From Acinetobacter pittii (GTDB lineage Bacteria; Pseudomonadota; Gammaproteobacteria; Pseudomonadales; Moraxellaceae): DNA of 64,000 nucleotides. The translations under genes were made by a program, and so were the position numbers. Below are positions 27,316-35,866 of this stretch, piece by piece (positions within the stretch are counted from its first letter, which is position 1; each line of letters begins with the position of its first letter). The DNA is taken from the NCBI RefSeq assembly GCF_034064985.1, contig NZ_CP139249.1, forward strand, positions 1,798,001 through 1,862,000, given 5' to 3'. The notes beneath the pieces were generated by a model. That model was not told the DNA's origin, ran no database searches, and worked only from the letters and a program-made list of their open reading frames with translations.

Positions 27316-28068
27316 CTATGCTTTTAGTGAGGTGCTATGTTTCTTAAACGAAAATTTTCCTTTAGAATTAAAAATATATGATCGATTAATAATAAGATCT
27401 AGTAGTGCTTTCCCGATAACGGGATTTTCAAAATGGTTTAGCCACATTTTTGTTTCATACCTACTTATAATTAATAATGACCCATTATTTGTATATTTAT
27501 CTAGAAAATTAATGAATTGGGCGATCCAATCCATATTGACATTAGATAAATCAAAATCTTCAAGAATTAATAGATTGCAGGATAAAAATTTTTTGTTGAA
27601 AAGAGGGAGAGTTCCAAGTCTATATGCAATCTCAAATTCTTCAAAAAACTCTATTGTATTGTAAAATAATATCTCAAATCCATTTTTAAATGCCTGATCA
27701 CCAAGTGCTGAGATGAGACAGTTTTTTTCAGCATTTACTCTGTTAGTAAAAATTAGATTATGCTTAATGTTAATGCATTGAAAGTTCATAAGATTTAATA
27801 AAATATTTTTATTTGACTCAATCTTATTTGTACAATCTGCGTGCATTGAACATCTCTTCAAATAGTTATTATTTGCTTTTTTCAAAGAGCGGAATATTTT
27901 TTTATTTGCCACATGATTCTGTTCAGCGATTAAGAGCTGATTAAGTACTTCAATAGTTGAAGTATTTTTTATCATCATCTCATCAAAGTGATCCACAAAA
28001 TAGTTAAGAGCACCTAGTAGTTTTAAAGATTGTAAATGGTTAACTATGACGCTTTTTTTAATGCTCAT
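27316..28068 (-). CDS. Orphan IstB-like protein with degenerate Walker A
   Basis: 250 residues matching IS21-type IstB along its length. The N-terminal helical region (HLQSLKLLGALNYFVDHFDE, then IAEQNHVANKKIFRSLKKAN) is followed by an AAA-like core with Walker B-like LLILEDFDL (about 166-174) and the C-terminal IISRYETKMW and VIGKALLDLIINRSY. The P-loop, expected as GPTGVGKS, reads TNRVNAEKN (about 108-116): only the lysine survives, so ATP binding is doubtful. No IstA transposase is adjacent. A GGAGGG ribosome site precedes the ATG. It could be a decaying transposon gene or a repurposed non-ATPase protein. Confidence 0.75.
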   Translation of the reverse strand: MSIKKSVIVNHLQSLKLLGALNYFVDHFDEMMIKNTSTIEVLNQLLIAEQNHVANKKIFRSLKKANNNYLKRCSMHADCTNKIESNKNILLNLMNFQCINIKHNLIFTNRVNAEKNCLISALGDQAFKNGFEILFYNTIEFFEEFEIAYRLGTLPLFNKKFLSCNLLILEDFDLSNVNMDWIAQFINFLDKYTNNGSLLIISRYETKMWLNHFENPVIGKALLDLIINRSYIFNSKGKFSFKKHSTSLKA

Positions 28069-28271
28069 GTTGCATTCCCTCCACCCAAATAGTTTTTAGT
28101 CTTCTTTTGAATAACAGTTAAAATTTTCATAATGGAAACTTCTCCAAAATAATTAAAGTAAATTAGGGAGAAAGGTAATAATGTTCTATTTGAATTGACT
28201 TTGAGCCACTCATTGAACAAAATGCTAGTGTCTGCGTACACAAGACACTTCAATGATTCATGTTCCAGCAT
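28065..28271 (-). CDS. Small ORF coupled to the IstB-like gene
   Basis: 68 codons ending with a TGA that overlaps the ATG of the IstB-like gene (ATGA). In IS21 elements istA overlaps istB this way, so this could be a scrap of an istA-like 3' end or a small leader gene. The translation resembles nothing I recognise. Its last codons contain the GGAGGG ribosome site for the next gene, which alone could explain the arrangement. Confidence 0.3.
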   Translation of the reverse strand: MLEHESLKCLVYADTSILFNEWLKVNSNRTLLPFSLIYFNYFGEVSIMKILTVIQKKTKNYLGGGNAT

Positions 28272-28606
28272 GAGTCATTGACCTTTCTTTGTGATTTGAT
28301 AATTTCAATAAGATTTACATCAGTTTTCTCCCGCATTAAGTCGAAAAAATATAATTATTACTAACTTAATAAATAGAAAATAAATTGATTTTTACTGTGA
28401 GAATATACACATTCTCTTTGACTCAGATTCTCCAAAACATATTTTGTTCCTCTTTTTTCTTAGTTAATTCTCATACTCTTTGTCTGCATATAACCGCATC
28501 AGTATTATTCATAATGATTTGAATTATTGATAAAAATATGAGTAAACTCAACACGACCTAAAAATGAATATTTTTATGACTCTATTTTTATATAAAGTGT
28601 AATATT
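28272..28606. other. AT-rich divergent intergenic region, nothing recognised
   Basis: 335 very AT-rich bases between the leftward IstB-like pair and a rightward unknown gene. It must contain the promoters for both, but no convincing -35/-10 pair, repeat or RNA could be singled out. Confidence 0.4.
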
Positions 28607-29758
28607 ATGAATAAGTTAAAATTAAAGGGTAGACCAAAAAAAGGGCTATTTGAAGGCTTTGGTACACAAGCTTGGTTTTATGCAGTACAAAATGCTGCTT
28701 CAAATAAAACTGCATATTCATTAGAAAAAGAATTTTTTCCTAAAAACTTTAAGAAAGTTGAGGGAAAAGTGATTCGTCCTCGACTATTTGATCGTTATAA
28801 ACAAGGAAAAATAAGTGTTGGGGAAAATTTGGTTAATATTGTAGAGAAATCTTATAGCGGTACAGCAGATTGGTTTCATGCAATAATTTGGAATATTTTA
28901 GATGAGAGGTGTAGCGAATTAGAATACAATTTGTGGTTACTTGCACTAGATAAAAATTTGACCCAATCCTTTTTCAAAATAACAATCGCTTCAGATGGTT
29001 CACCAAGAGTACAGATCAAGGAGTTAAACCAGAAAAATTTAAAAAGATTGAAGCAATATGATTTAGTTGATGTTTTTACACTTGCTGTGATATCAGTGTT
29101 AATAAGCATTGAGAAAAAAAATCTAGAAATTTTGAAGAAAGCACTTCATGGTTACCATATAATTCGACCAAGATTACAAGAACATCCTGTTTTTTCAAAC
29201 TTTTATGCAAACTTCTTATCAGCATTAGATTTATATTTAATTAAAAAGGGAGAGCAGACGTTTGGTGTTCCAATACCACTGATTATTTGGGAATATGATC
29301 CCATTATGACATCTTATCCTAACATGATGGTTTCAACTATTAATGATCATAACTCACCACAACAACATATCAGTGATGGTGCATATCTCGCTAGGGCTCA
29401 AGTCAGCTGCTTTGAAAATTATTATTGTCAGGGAGAACTAAATATAACTATAAGATTATATTATAGTATTCCACTAGGACTTTCTCTATTACAAGGTGTT
29501 GATTATAAAATACTTATTCCTTTTGCAATCAAATTTTTTCCATCGGCATTGTCTCCTAATATTATTGCCCAAGATAAAGAGAATATTATTACAATGACTA
29601 TGATATTTGGGGATGCGCAAGATTGGAAAACTTTAGAACATCTAGTAGGAAGAGCAGTATTACAAGAAGTTATTTATTTTAATGAGGATAGATTTGGAGA
29701 AAAGCTTACGCTTTTTTGGAAAACCCATTTAGGGTTAGTCAATAATATTAACAAATAA
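28607..29758 (+). CDS. Unrecognised 383-aa protein
   Basis: I cannot name a family. It is a soluble-looking protein with no signal peptide. The N-terminal 85 residues have a basic start (MNKLKLKGRPKKGLFEGFGT) and a pattern of conserved-looking aromatic and basic residues (RPRLFDRYKQGKISVGENLV, then GTADWFHAIIW). This recalls N-terminal regions of hypothetical proteins found on mobile islands. The rest is mixed helix and strand with no visible catalytic motif. Codon use is very AT-rich, like its neighbours. It is divergent from the IstB-like gene, so the two may share a history. Confidence 0.6.
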   Translation: MNKLKLKGRPKKGLFEGFGTQAWFYAVQNAASNKTAYSLEKEFFPKNFKKVEGKVIRPRLFDRYKQGKISVGENLVNIVEKSYSGTADWFHAIIWNILDERCSELEYNLWLLALDKNLTQSFFKITIASDGSPRVQIKELNQKNLKRLKQYDLVDVFTLAVISVLISIEKKNLEILKKALHGYHIIRPRLQEHPVFSNFYANFLSALDLYLIKKGEQTFGVPIPLIIWEYDPIMTSYPNMMVSTINDHNSPQQHISDGAYLARAQVSCFENYYCQGELNITIRLYYSIPLGLSLLQGVDYKILIPFAIKFFPSALSPNIIAQDKENIITMTMIFGDAQDWKTLEHLVGRAVLQEVIYFNEDRFGEKLTLFWKTHLGLVNNINK

Positions 29759-29840
29759 AAAAACTCAGGTTGAGTTATTAATTAGAGAAAAAAGAAGTCT
29801 ATTCTATTCTTTTATTTTTGTTTAAATAATAACCGTTGCT

Positions 29841-30908
29841 TTACCAACGGTTAGATCCAAATTTAAAGATAATTGTAGACCAATAAATATAATAGGTAAT
29901 TAAGAAAAATGCTAAATAATAGCGTATATCAGGGTATAAAAAATTTAATAAAGTAACAATAATTGCAGGAATAATTAGTGTTCTTTCTGCATAGATATAT
30001 ATCATAGCATTAAATGCATTCAGAAAATTATCGAGACGCTTTTCAGGTAGCTTTTGTTGTCTGTACTCTTCAATTAGTTTTATTAAACGTTCAATTTCAA
30101 ATTTGAGATCTTCTATTTTCCTATTGCGATCAACATACTTAATGAGTAAATCAGCAGTTGATTCACATTGTTCATGAGATATATTAATCTGATTTTTGAA
30201 GTTTTTATTCAATAGTTTTGGCTCAATTGAATAGGAAATTAATGCTTTTAAAGGATTGTGTGTATGTACATAGGAACTTGCTTCAATGCACTGTTTTTCT
30301 AGTAATTCTTTTTGATGTACTAAAAAAGACTCTTCTTTATACAATTCAAAAACTAGTTCTTGAAGCTTTTCCTCAGGAATTAACTCAATATTACTTTGCC
30401 AACTTTCATGTATTTTAAGATCAGCAATCGTTATGATCTTATCATTAATAGGTATACCTGCATTGGTATAGAATTTCTTGGCAACATTTTTATTTCCTGC
30501 TGGAACGAAATAAATTGGATGTACTTTTTCGTGATGCGGAAAGGTTTTTAACCAAGATACCACTTTAGACATCATTAATGTACCTACTCGATGACCTTGG
30601 ATTTTCAACGGTTTAATGTCTATGCCACCATGACCACTAGGCGAATGTTTTGAAACACTTGCTGGATAATTGTAGAAACGACTGTTGTTAAAACCAGCAT
30701 AGAAAGAGCAAGCGGAAGAATTCCAACGTTCACTATTCTTGTCCCTAAAATCTAAATTGATTGTAAGTTTTGCTTCAATATTTAATTTGCCATCATAATG
30801 AAACTGTTTTTCTTCACTTTTTATGTTGAGGACTATGATTCCCAAAAAACTTCCCGTCTCTCTATGGTTGAGTCTGTAAATTTCTTTGGTTTCGATATTA
30901 GTTGTCAT
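29841..30908 (-). CDS. GNAT-like domain protein with C-terminal coiled coil and membrane helices
   Basis: 355 residues. A GNAT-like acetyl-CoA motif is visible at about 98-120 (IKPLKIQGHRVGTLMMSKVV), followed by the expected strand YFVPAGNKNVAKKFYTNAGI. Residues about 195-300 are charged and helical, probably a coiled coil. Two hydrophobic segments at about 310-350 (RTLIIPAIIVTLLNFLYPDI, YYLAFFLITYYIYWSTIIF) should anchor it in the inner membrane with a short tail. I know no named family with this layout. It sits between the IstB-like/unknown pair and CBASS, so a defence role is possible but unproven. Confidence 0.6.
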   Translation of the reverse strand: MTTNIETKEIYRLNHRETGSFLGIIVLNIKSEEKQFHYDGKLNIEAKLTINLDFRDKNSERWNSSACSFYAGFNNSRFYNYPASVSKHSPSGHGGIDIKPLKIQGHRVGTLMMSKVVSWLKTFPHHEKVHPIYFVPAGNKNVAKKFYTNAGIPINDKIITIADLKIHESWQSNIELIPEEKLQELVFELYKEESFLVHQKELLEKQCIEASSYVHTHNPLKALISYSIEPKLLNKNFKNQINISHEQCESTADLLIKYVDRNRKIEDLKFEIERLIKLIEEYRQQKLPEKRLDNFLNAFNAMIYIYAERTLIIPAIIVTLLNFLYPDIRYYLAFFLITYYIYWSTIIFKFGSNRW

Positions 30909-31263
30909 TTTTACCTATGCCGTTTCGTATAATTTTATCTTGTCAACTACTTTTAGACAGTTAGCATCAATCCAATTTTAAAGTATTTGATGCTATTTGC
31001 CTTTAGTGTATAAAATTAAATTTACAGTAATTTTAGGTAAAATTTTGTTGAGAACTTAAGTAATTTTGTTTCTTAATAGGCACAAAAATTCAATTAGATG
31101 AAATTATTCTAATTACTGAAAAATATAAATTTTATATATTCTATCTTATAAGGATGGTACAAATGTAGCTATTGAAAATTCTTCAATCACTTTATTAATG
31201 TGACTAATAAAGTACTTTAAAGTATTGTTCAGCAATCTTTAAGTTGAATACTTTCGCTGGGAG

Positions 31264-31298
31264 TAAATGGTATTTTTTCGTATGATTAATACCATTTA
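31264..31298. repeat. 11-bp inverted repeat
   Basis: TAAATGGTATT, a 13-nt spacer, then AATACCATTTA. It could be an RNA hairpin of a short transcript ending at the terminator near 31650, or an operator. No CapW- or CapH-type CBASS regulator gene is present nearby. Confidence 0.5.
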
Positions 31299-31627
31299 GA
31301 ACCAAATAACACTCATAATTATGATGTTCGAATCTAATGTAATGTTTTCTATTCTTGGCGGTTCGAGTTATATAGATCTAGAATCTTCTAGGCTTCCAAA
31401 ATGCTATTCATTGAACAGATTATTTAAATAGGTCTAAATCTATGATAAGCATGTGGGGCCTGTGTAGCTTGAAATTAATATAAGCATTAATAAAGATTTA
31501 TTGTGAATTACTTCCAAAATTGTTCCGATTTTTATCATAAAAAGTATAGTGCTCTGAGTAATTTGAATAATAAGAAAGATGAGGCAATTTGCTGAATATA
31601 TAAAACTTGGGTACTTTGGGTTTGACC

Positions 31628-31651
31628 GCGACATATTGTGTCGCTTTTTTT
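31628..31651 (+). terminator. Rho-independent terminator with no upstream gene
   Basis: Perfect 6-bp stem GCGACA / TGTCGC with a 5-nt loop, directly followed by seven T. It lies 70 bases before capV, insulating CBASS or ending an unannotated short RNA. Confidence 0.75.
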
Positions 31652-31721
31652 AACATTACTATTGCTTGAAATATTTTATTTAATCACAATCTAATAACAA
31701 ACATAAAAAAATGAGCATATC

Positions 31722-32789
31722 TTGGAAGCGACTGAAAAAAAACGTGATATTAAGATTTTAAGTCTAAATGGTGGTGGTGTACGTGGTTTATTTACCATCA
31801 GTCTTTTAGCGGAGCTTGAGAATATTATTGAAGAGCGTGAAGGGCGAACCGATGTAAAGATTGGTGAATATTTTGATTTAATTACAGGTACATCGATTGG
31901 GGGGATTTTAGCACTTGGTTTAGCTAGTGGTAAAAGTGCGCGAGAATTACAAGCTACTTTTAAAAATAATGCTCAAAAGATTTTCCCAGCCCACCTATTT
32001 AAGTGGAAGAAAATATTAACACTGTTTCGCCCTATTTATAATAGCGAACCGTTGAGAGAAGTTGTAACTAGCATGATACCTGAAAGCATGCGTTTCAATG
32101 ACCTGCAACGTCGAGTCATGGTTACGTCTGTAAACTTATCAACAGGGTGCCCAAAATTCTTTAAAACCCCTCATAACCCCATGTTTACATTAGATGGTAA
32201 ATTAAAGTTGATTGATGCTGCGATGGCCACGTCCGCTGCCCCGACTTACTTTAAACCACATTATTGTAGTGATTTAAATCATTATTTTGCTGATGGGGGG
32301 CTAGTTTCCAATAATCCAAGCTTTATTGGTATTCGTGAAGTATTAATCGATATGCAATCTGATTTTCCTGATGCTCAGCCCAAAGACGTAAAAATTCTTA
32401 ATGTAGGAACATTAAGTGAGAATTATTGCATCAGTCCGAAGGTTTTAGAGAAAAATTGCAGCAAAGGCTACCATGGTTTATGGAACATGGGAGAACGCCT
32501 CGTTTTAAGCACAATGACGGCTAATCAGCACTTACAAAGGTTCATGTTGATTAGAGAGTTTAAAGTTTTAGGAATTTCTCAAAATTACGTTGAGCTGGAT
32601 GCAACGATTCCGAATGAAGCATCTTCAGATATTACGTTAGATAATGCATGTAGAAGTAGTTTGGATGCACTGATGGGATTAGGTAAAAAGTTAGGTGCGG
32701 AAGCCTACACAGAAAGAGCAGAGTTGCGCCATTTTTTTGAATGCACTGCTGAACCATTTATCAATAAATCAACTAATTCGGGAACCTAA
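31722..32789 (+). CDS. capV: CapV: cGAMP-activated patatin-like phospholipase (CBASS effector)
   Basis: 355 residues, patatin fold. The oxyanion glycine motif is LNGGGVRGLF (about 15-24), the nucleophile S58 is in GTSIGG, and the catalytic D191 is in FADGGLVSNNP. In Vibrio cholerae CapV degrades membrane phospholipids when 3'3'-cGAMP binds, killing the infected cell. It is the first gene of a full type II CBASS operon, with the synthase gene 4 bases downstream. No ATG exists in this frame before the conserved core, so a TTG start at 31722 is used. An ATG at 31711 is in another frame and leads into an A8 run. Confidence 0.93.
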   Translation: MEATEKKRDIKILSLNGGGVRGLFTISLLAELENIIEEREGRTDVKIGEYFDLITGTSIGGILALGLASGKSARELQATFKNNAQKIFPAHLFKWKKILTLFRPIYNSEPLREVVTSMIPESMRFNDLQRRVMVTSVNLSTGCPKFFKTPHNPMFTLDGKLKLIDAAMATSAAPTYFKPHYCSDLNHYFADGGLVSNNPSFIGIREVLIDMQSDFPDAQPKDVKILNVGTLSENYCISPKVLEKNCSKGYHGLWNMGERLVLSTMTANQHLQRFMLIREFKVLGISQNYVELDATIPNEASSDITLDNACRSSLDALMGLGKKLGAEAYTERAELRHFFECTAEPFINKSTNSGT

Positions 32790-32793
32790 AAGC

Positions 32794-34095
32794 ATGAACT
32801 GGAATTTTCATCAATATTATTCAAACCGTACAGATGGTTTAATGGGACAGCTACTTCTGAGTGATAGAGAAAAAGATGCTTTAAAAGCACTGCGAGATAA
32901 AGTGCGGGAGCGAACGCGAGATATTTTTGTAGAAGCAAAAAAATTAGTGAATCAGGCTAAAAAGGACATTGGATTGGAATTTTTACGTGTAGAAATGTCT
33001 ATAACTAATTTTAGATACCTTTCTCAAGAAGACCAGAATAAATTTGCTGAACTAATCATTCAGCTTGATAGTAATGCCAAAGCAGAATTTTTGAAGCTTA
33101 CACCACGATTCTGGACACAAGGTAGTTTTACATACAACACACTAAATAAGCCTTACGTAACTCCGCCTCAGGAAATGGATATTGACGATGGCACATATCT
33201 GCCAATGGTATTTTTTAATGAAAAACCTGTTATTGGTCATCATTTGCTATTACTTTTGGTTGATACCTCTCTTAAATCTTTGGTCGCTGAAAATCCAAGC
33301 TGGACATTTGAAGCGAAACGTACATGTGGACGTATCACTATTCCCCATATGAATGCACATGTCGATGTGCCAATGTATGCAATTCCTGAAGATAAATTTT
33401 TAGAAAAAGAGCAGTTCTTTAAAGAGGCTGTTAATACTCGTTTGACTTATGATGGGTATGACAGCAGTGTTTCAATTGCAGATCAAAAAAAATATAAACT
33501 CGACTCAGTCTGTGTAAATTTAGCAATTCGGGCTCATGATCAGAAATGGATGAAAAGTGATCCTAAAGTTGTTTCAGACTGGTTTGAAGAAAATTGCAGA
33601 AGAATCGGACCGCATTTGCGTAAAATCTGTCGCTTTCTGAAAGCTTGGCGCGATGCTCAATGGGAGGCGGGTGGGGGACCATCATCTATTTCATTAATGG
33701 CAGCAACAGTGAACATTTTGAATCGTAAATACATCGATAATCAAGACTTCGGTTCAACGATGTTAACCATTGCGAGAGAACTTCCTAATACATTTAGAAA
33801 TGGAGTAGAAAGTCCAGATGATACTGATGAAAGACCATTATTCCCTCCTTATTCCGAACACGGGAAGCGTGAAAAGGAAATTATTGAGAAAATGCAAACA
33901 CTATTAACAAATTTAGAAAATGCTTTCGTTGCTGATACTAAACACGAAGCTCTCACCCTTCTGAATTTAAACTTTGGTGACCGTGTCAAAGACTACAGTT
34001 TAATTGTTTCCCAGACAGCAGCCCCTGCATTTGAGGATGAAGCAAGTCAAGCTAGTGCAACATTTCAAATTAGCTCAACTATGATAAGCGGGTAG
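32794..34095 (+). CDS. dncV: DncV-type CD-NTase: 3'3'-cGAMP synthase (CBASS)
   Basis: 433 residues, very close in pattern to V. cholerae DncV from the first residues (MNWNFHQYYSNRTDGLMGQL). The nucleotidyltransferase GS motif is G110-S111 (FWTQGSFTYNTLN). Catalytic acids are D129 and D131 (EMDIDDGTYLP) and D191 (HVDVPMYAIP), equivalent to D131, D133 and D193 of DncV. It makes 3'3'-cGAMP on phage infection to activate CapV. The protein ends STMISG; in this system Cap2 joins the C-terminal glycine of the synthase to targets, and that glycine is intact. The start is the ATG at 32794, not an earlier in-frame codon inside capV. Confidence 0.96.
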   Translation: MNWNFHQYYSNRTDGLMGQLLLSDREKDALKALRDKVRERTRDIFVEAKKLVNQAKKDIGLEFLRVEMSITNFRYLSQEDQNKFAELIIQLDSNAKAEFLKLTPRFWTQGSFTYNTLNKPYVTPPQEMDIDDGTYLPMVFFNEKPVIGHHLLLLLVDTSLKSLVAENPSWTFEAKRTCGRITIPHMNAHVDVPMYAIPEDKFLEKEQFFKEAVNTRLTYDGYDSSVSIADQKKYKLDSVCVNLAIRAHDQKWMKSDPKVVSDWFEENCRRIGPHLRKICRFLKAWRDAQWEAGGGPSSISLMAATVNILNRKYIDNQDFGSTMLTIARELPNTFRNGVESPDDTDERPLFPPYSEHGKREKEIIEKMQTLLTNLENAFVADTKHEALTLLNLNFGDRVKDYSLIVSQTAAPAFEDEASQASATFQISSTMISG

Positions 34096-34099
34096 GTGC

Positions 34100-35866
34100 G
34101 TGAGTGAATTACATAGCTTGATGCTGAGATGTGGGTATGAATATATCGAATCTCGGCATCTCAAAGCCTACAAACATCTATCTGATTTGTCTCAAAGTAA
34201 GCAATTTTATGTTAAAGATTTTGTAACTAGGGAAGGCATATTCAAGATAGCATTGATATTTACATACGATCCTTATACTAGCTTGCCATATGCGTACATC
34301 GTTGACAAACCAGCACATCTACAAGATGTGCTGCTTCCACATGTAAACAATGGTTGGTATTTATGCTATGTACAAGAAATGGAAGCTGACTGGAATCCCA
34401 ATGATCTTCTCTCATTGTATACGACCGTAGATCGTCAAATTCAAATTACTTTAAATAACTCTGTTGAATCAATTCATGACAGATGTATAGAGCAAGTGGA
34501 GCTTGAAGGGGAATTTAGTGCTTATTGGAAGCCGGAAAGCTATGTATATTCATTATCGAGTTTTCATGACCTACACAATAGATTTTCTACTCTAAGTTTT
34601 AATCAATCATTAGAGAAAGAAACAACAAAGGAATCTGTTCTATATCACAGTAATACAGAACATGAGCACAAAAACTGGTTAATACAGCGAGGTTTCTATG
34701 AGATCGAATCTCAGAGACTTCACACTTTTATAATTAAAGTTAGAGCCAATCGTTTATCAGGTGTTAATTGGCCTCCCAAAAACTCAAAGGAGCTATTTGA
34801 TTGGCTTTCGGCTGTTGATCACAATGCCAAAGCACATTTAGCGAACTATTTTGTTCAGAATAGACTCAAAAAACATTTAATTCTTTTAGAGGTTGAGAAA
34901 CAAGATACTCTTGGCCTTATATTGGAGTTGGATACTCAGACCGTTCAGTTATCCACTTATGCAAATACTAAAAAGACTGGTAAAAAAGGTGGTCGAGCTA
35001 TCCAGCTTTCTACGATTACTGCTGTTTTGTCGGGGAAGTATGCTTTTAAAAAATTTAAAAGAATTTCATTTATTAAAGCAGATAAGAGTACTGTTCTTTC
35101 AAGAAATAGATCACGTCCTGATGTTGGTGATCTCAGCTCAAAGCGAATCGCTTTGATTGGATGTGGCACAATTGGTGGTTATGTATCTGAACTTCTAATT
35201 CGCTCAGGGGCTGGAGTTCATACTGGCAAATTGCATCTTTTCGATTTTGACAATTATGGTCCCCAAAACTTCGGAAGGCATACACTTTTTTCATCAGACT
35301 TTGGAAAGAGTAAATCAGTGGCATTACAAGAGAGATTGACTACATCAACCCATCTTAAAACGAATATTCATGGATTTGATTGTGAATTTCCATTAATTGA
35401 GAGATATCTATCTTTTTATGACATTATCATTGATGCGACTGGCAGAGCACCTATTGCCAAACGGCTTGCATACTTACTTCGTAAATTAGACGGTGTGAAG
35501 AGACCAATACTAATTCATGGTTTTAACGATGGTAATGGTCGTGCATCAAAAGTTTTTATTGATTATTCAAATGGATGTATTAACTGTCTTTGGAGTAATC
35601 CTACTTTTTATCATAATGGAAATGATATTCGCTTTAAGCAATTTGCTGGCTTGAATGAGAAAAAAGTATCTTGTGGCAGTACCTATATACCATATGATGC
35701 TGCCGTAAGCGTTATGACGGCAGCCTTAATTCAAGAGGCAACGCTTGCAACGTTAGAGTATGAAAGAACTTGGAATTACAAGGAACATATATTTGAAGGT
35801 GGCCGAACACTAAAGCCCAAATTAGTTCATTCAGAGTCTAACTGTGGTATTTGTAATGCGGGATAA
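34100..35866 (+). CDS. cap2: Cap2: E2-E1 fusion ubiquitin-like ligase (CBASS)
   Basis: 588 residues. The N-terminal E2-like domain has a likely catalytic cysteine in GWYLCYVQE (about C89). The linker leads to a ThiF/E1 domain with nucleotide motif ALIGCGTIGGYVSELLIRSG (G354 onward) and a likely E1 cysteine in KKVSCGSTYIPYDA (about C525). Cap2 adenylates the C-terminal glycine of the CD-NTase and conjugates it to cellular targets, priming cGAMP production. The start is a GTG at 34100, 4 bases after the dncV stop, with AGGTG upstream. It overlaps cap3 by 11 bases. Confidence 0.92.
   Translation: MSELHSLMLRCGYEYIESRHLKAYKHLSDLSQSKQFYVKDFVTREGIFKIALIFTYDPYTSLPYAYIVDKPAHLQDVLLPHVNNGWYLCYVQEMEADWNPNDLLSLYTTVDRQIQITLNNSVESIHDRCIEQVELEGEFSAYWKPESYVYSLSSFHDLHNRFSTLSFNQSLEKETTKESVLYHSNTEHEHKNWLIQRGFYEIESQRLHTFIIKVRANRLSGVNWPPKNSKELFDWLSAVDHNAKAHLANYFVQNRLKKHLILLEVEKQDTLGLILELDTQTVQLSTYANTKKTGKKGGRAIQLSTITAVLSGKYAFKKFKRISFIKADKSTVLSRNRSRPDVGDLSSKRIALIGCGTIGGYVSELLIRSGAGVHTGKLHLFDFDNYGPQNFGRHTLFSSDFGKSKSVALQERLTTSTHLKTNIHGFDCEFPLIERYLSFYDIIIDATGRAPIAKRLAYLLRKLDGVKRPILIHGFNDGNGRASKVFIDYSNGCINCLWSNPTFYHNGNDIRFKQFAGLNEKKVSCGSTYIPYDAAVSVMTAALIQEATLATLEYERTWNYKEHIFEGGRTLKPKLVHSESNCGICNAG

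Larger units (their letters stand above)
30909..31721. other. 813-base non-coding region upstream of CBASS, with hairpin and terminator
   Basis: No credible ORF. Two structures stand out. One is an 11-bp perfect inverted repeat at 31264-31274 / 31288-31298 (TAAATGGTATT and its complement). The other is a rho-independent terminator at 31628-31651. A terminator on the + strand with no gene before it suggests a short RNA or a decayed gene in this stretch. The CBASS promoter must lie near its right end. Confidence 0.45.

Noticed and set aside
28065..28271. Small ORF as an istA remnant
   Set aside because: The overlap resembles istA-istB, but the 68 residues show no integrase core; listed only as a low-confidence ORF.
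31440..31634. Short reverse-strand ORF of 64 codons upstream of capV
   Set aside because: No ribosome site, no recognisable features, and it runs into a terminator hairpin on the other strand. It reads like chance in AT-rich DNA.
32695..32793. Longer start for the CD-NTase inside capV
   Set aside because: The extra residues have no counterpart in DncV, while the ATG at 32794 begins exactly at the conserved MNWNFHQYY start.
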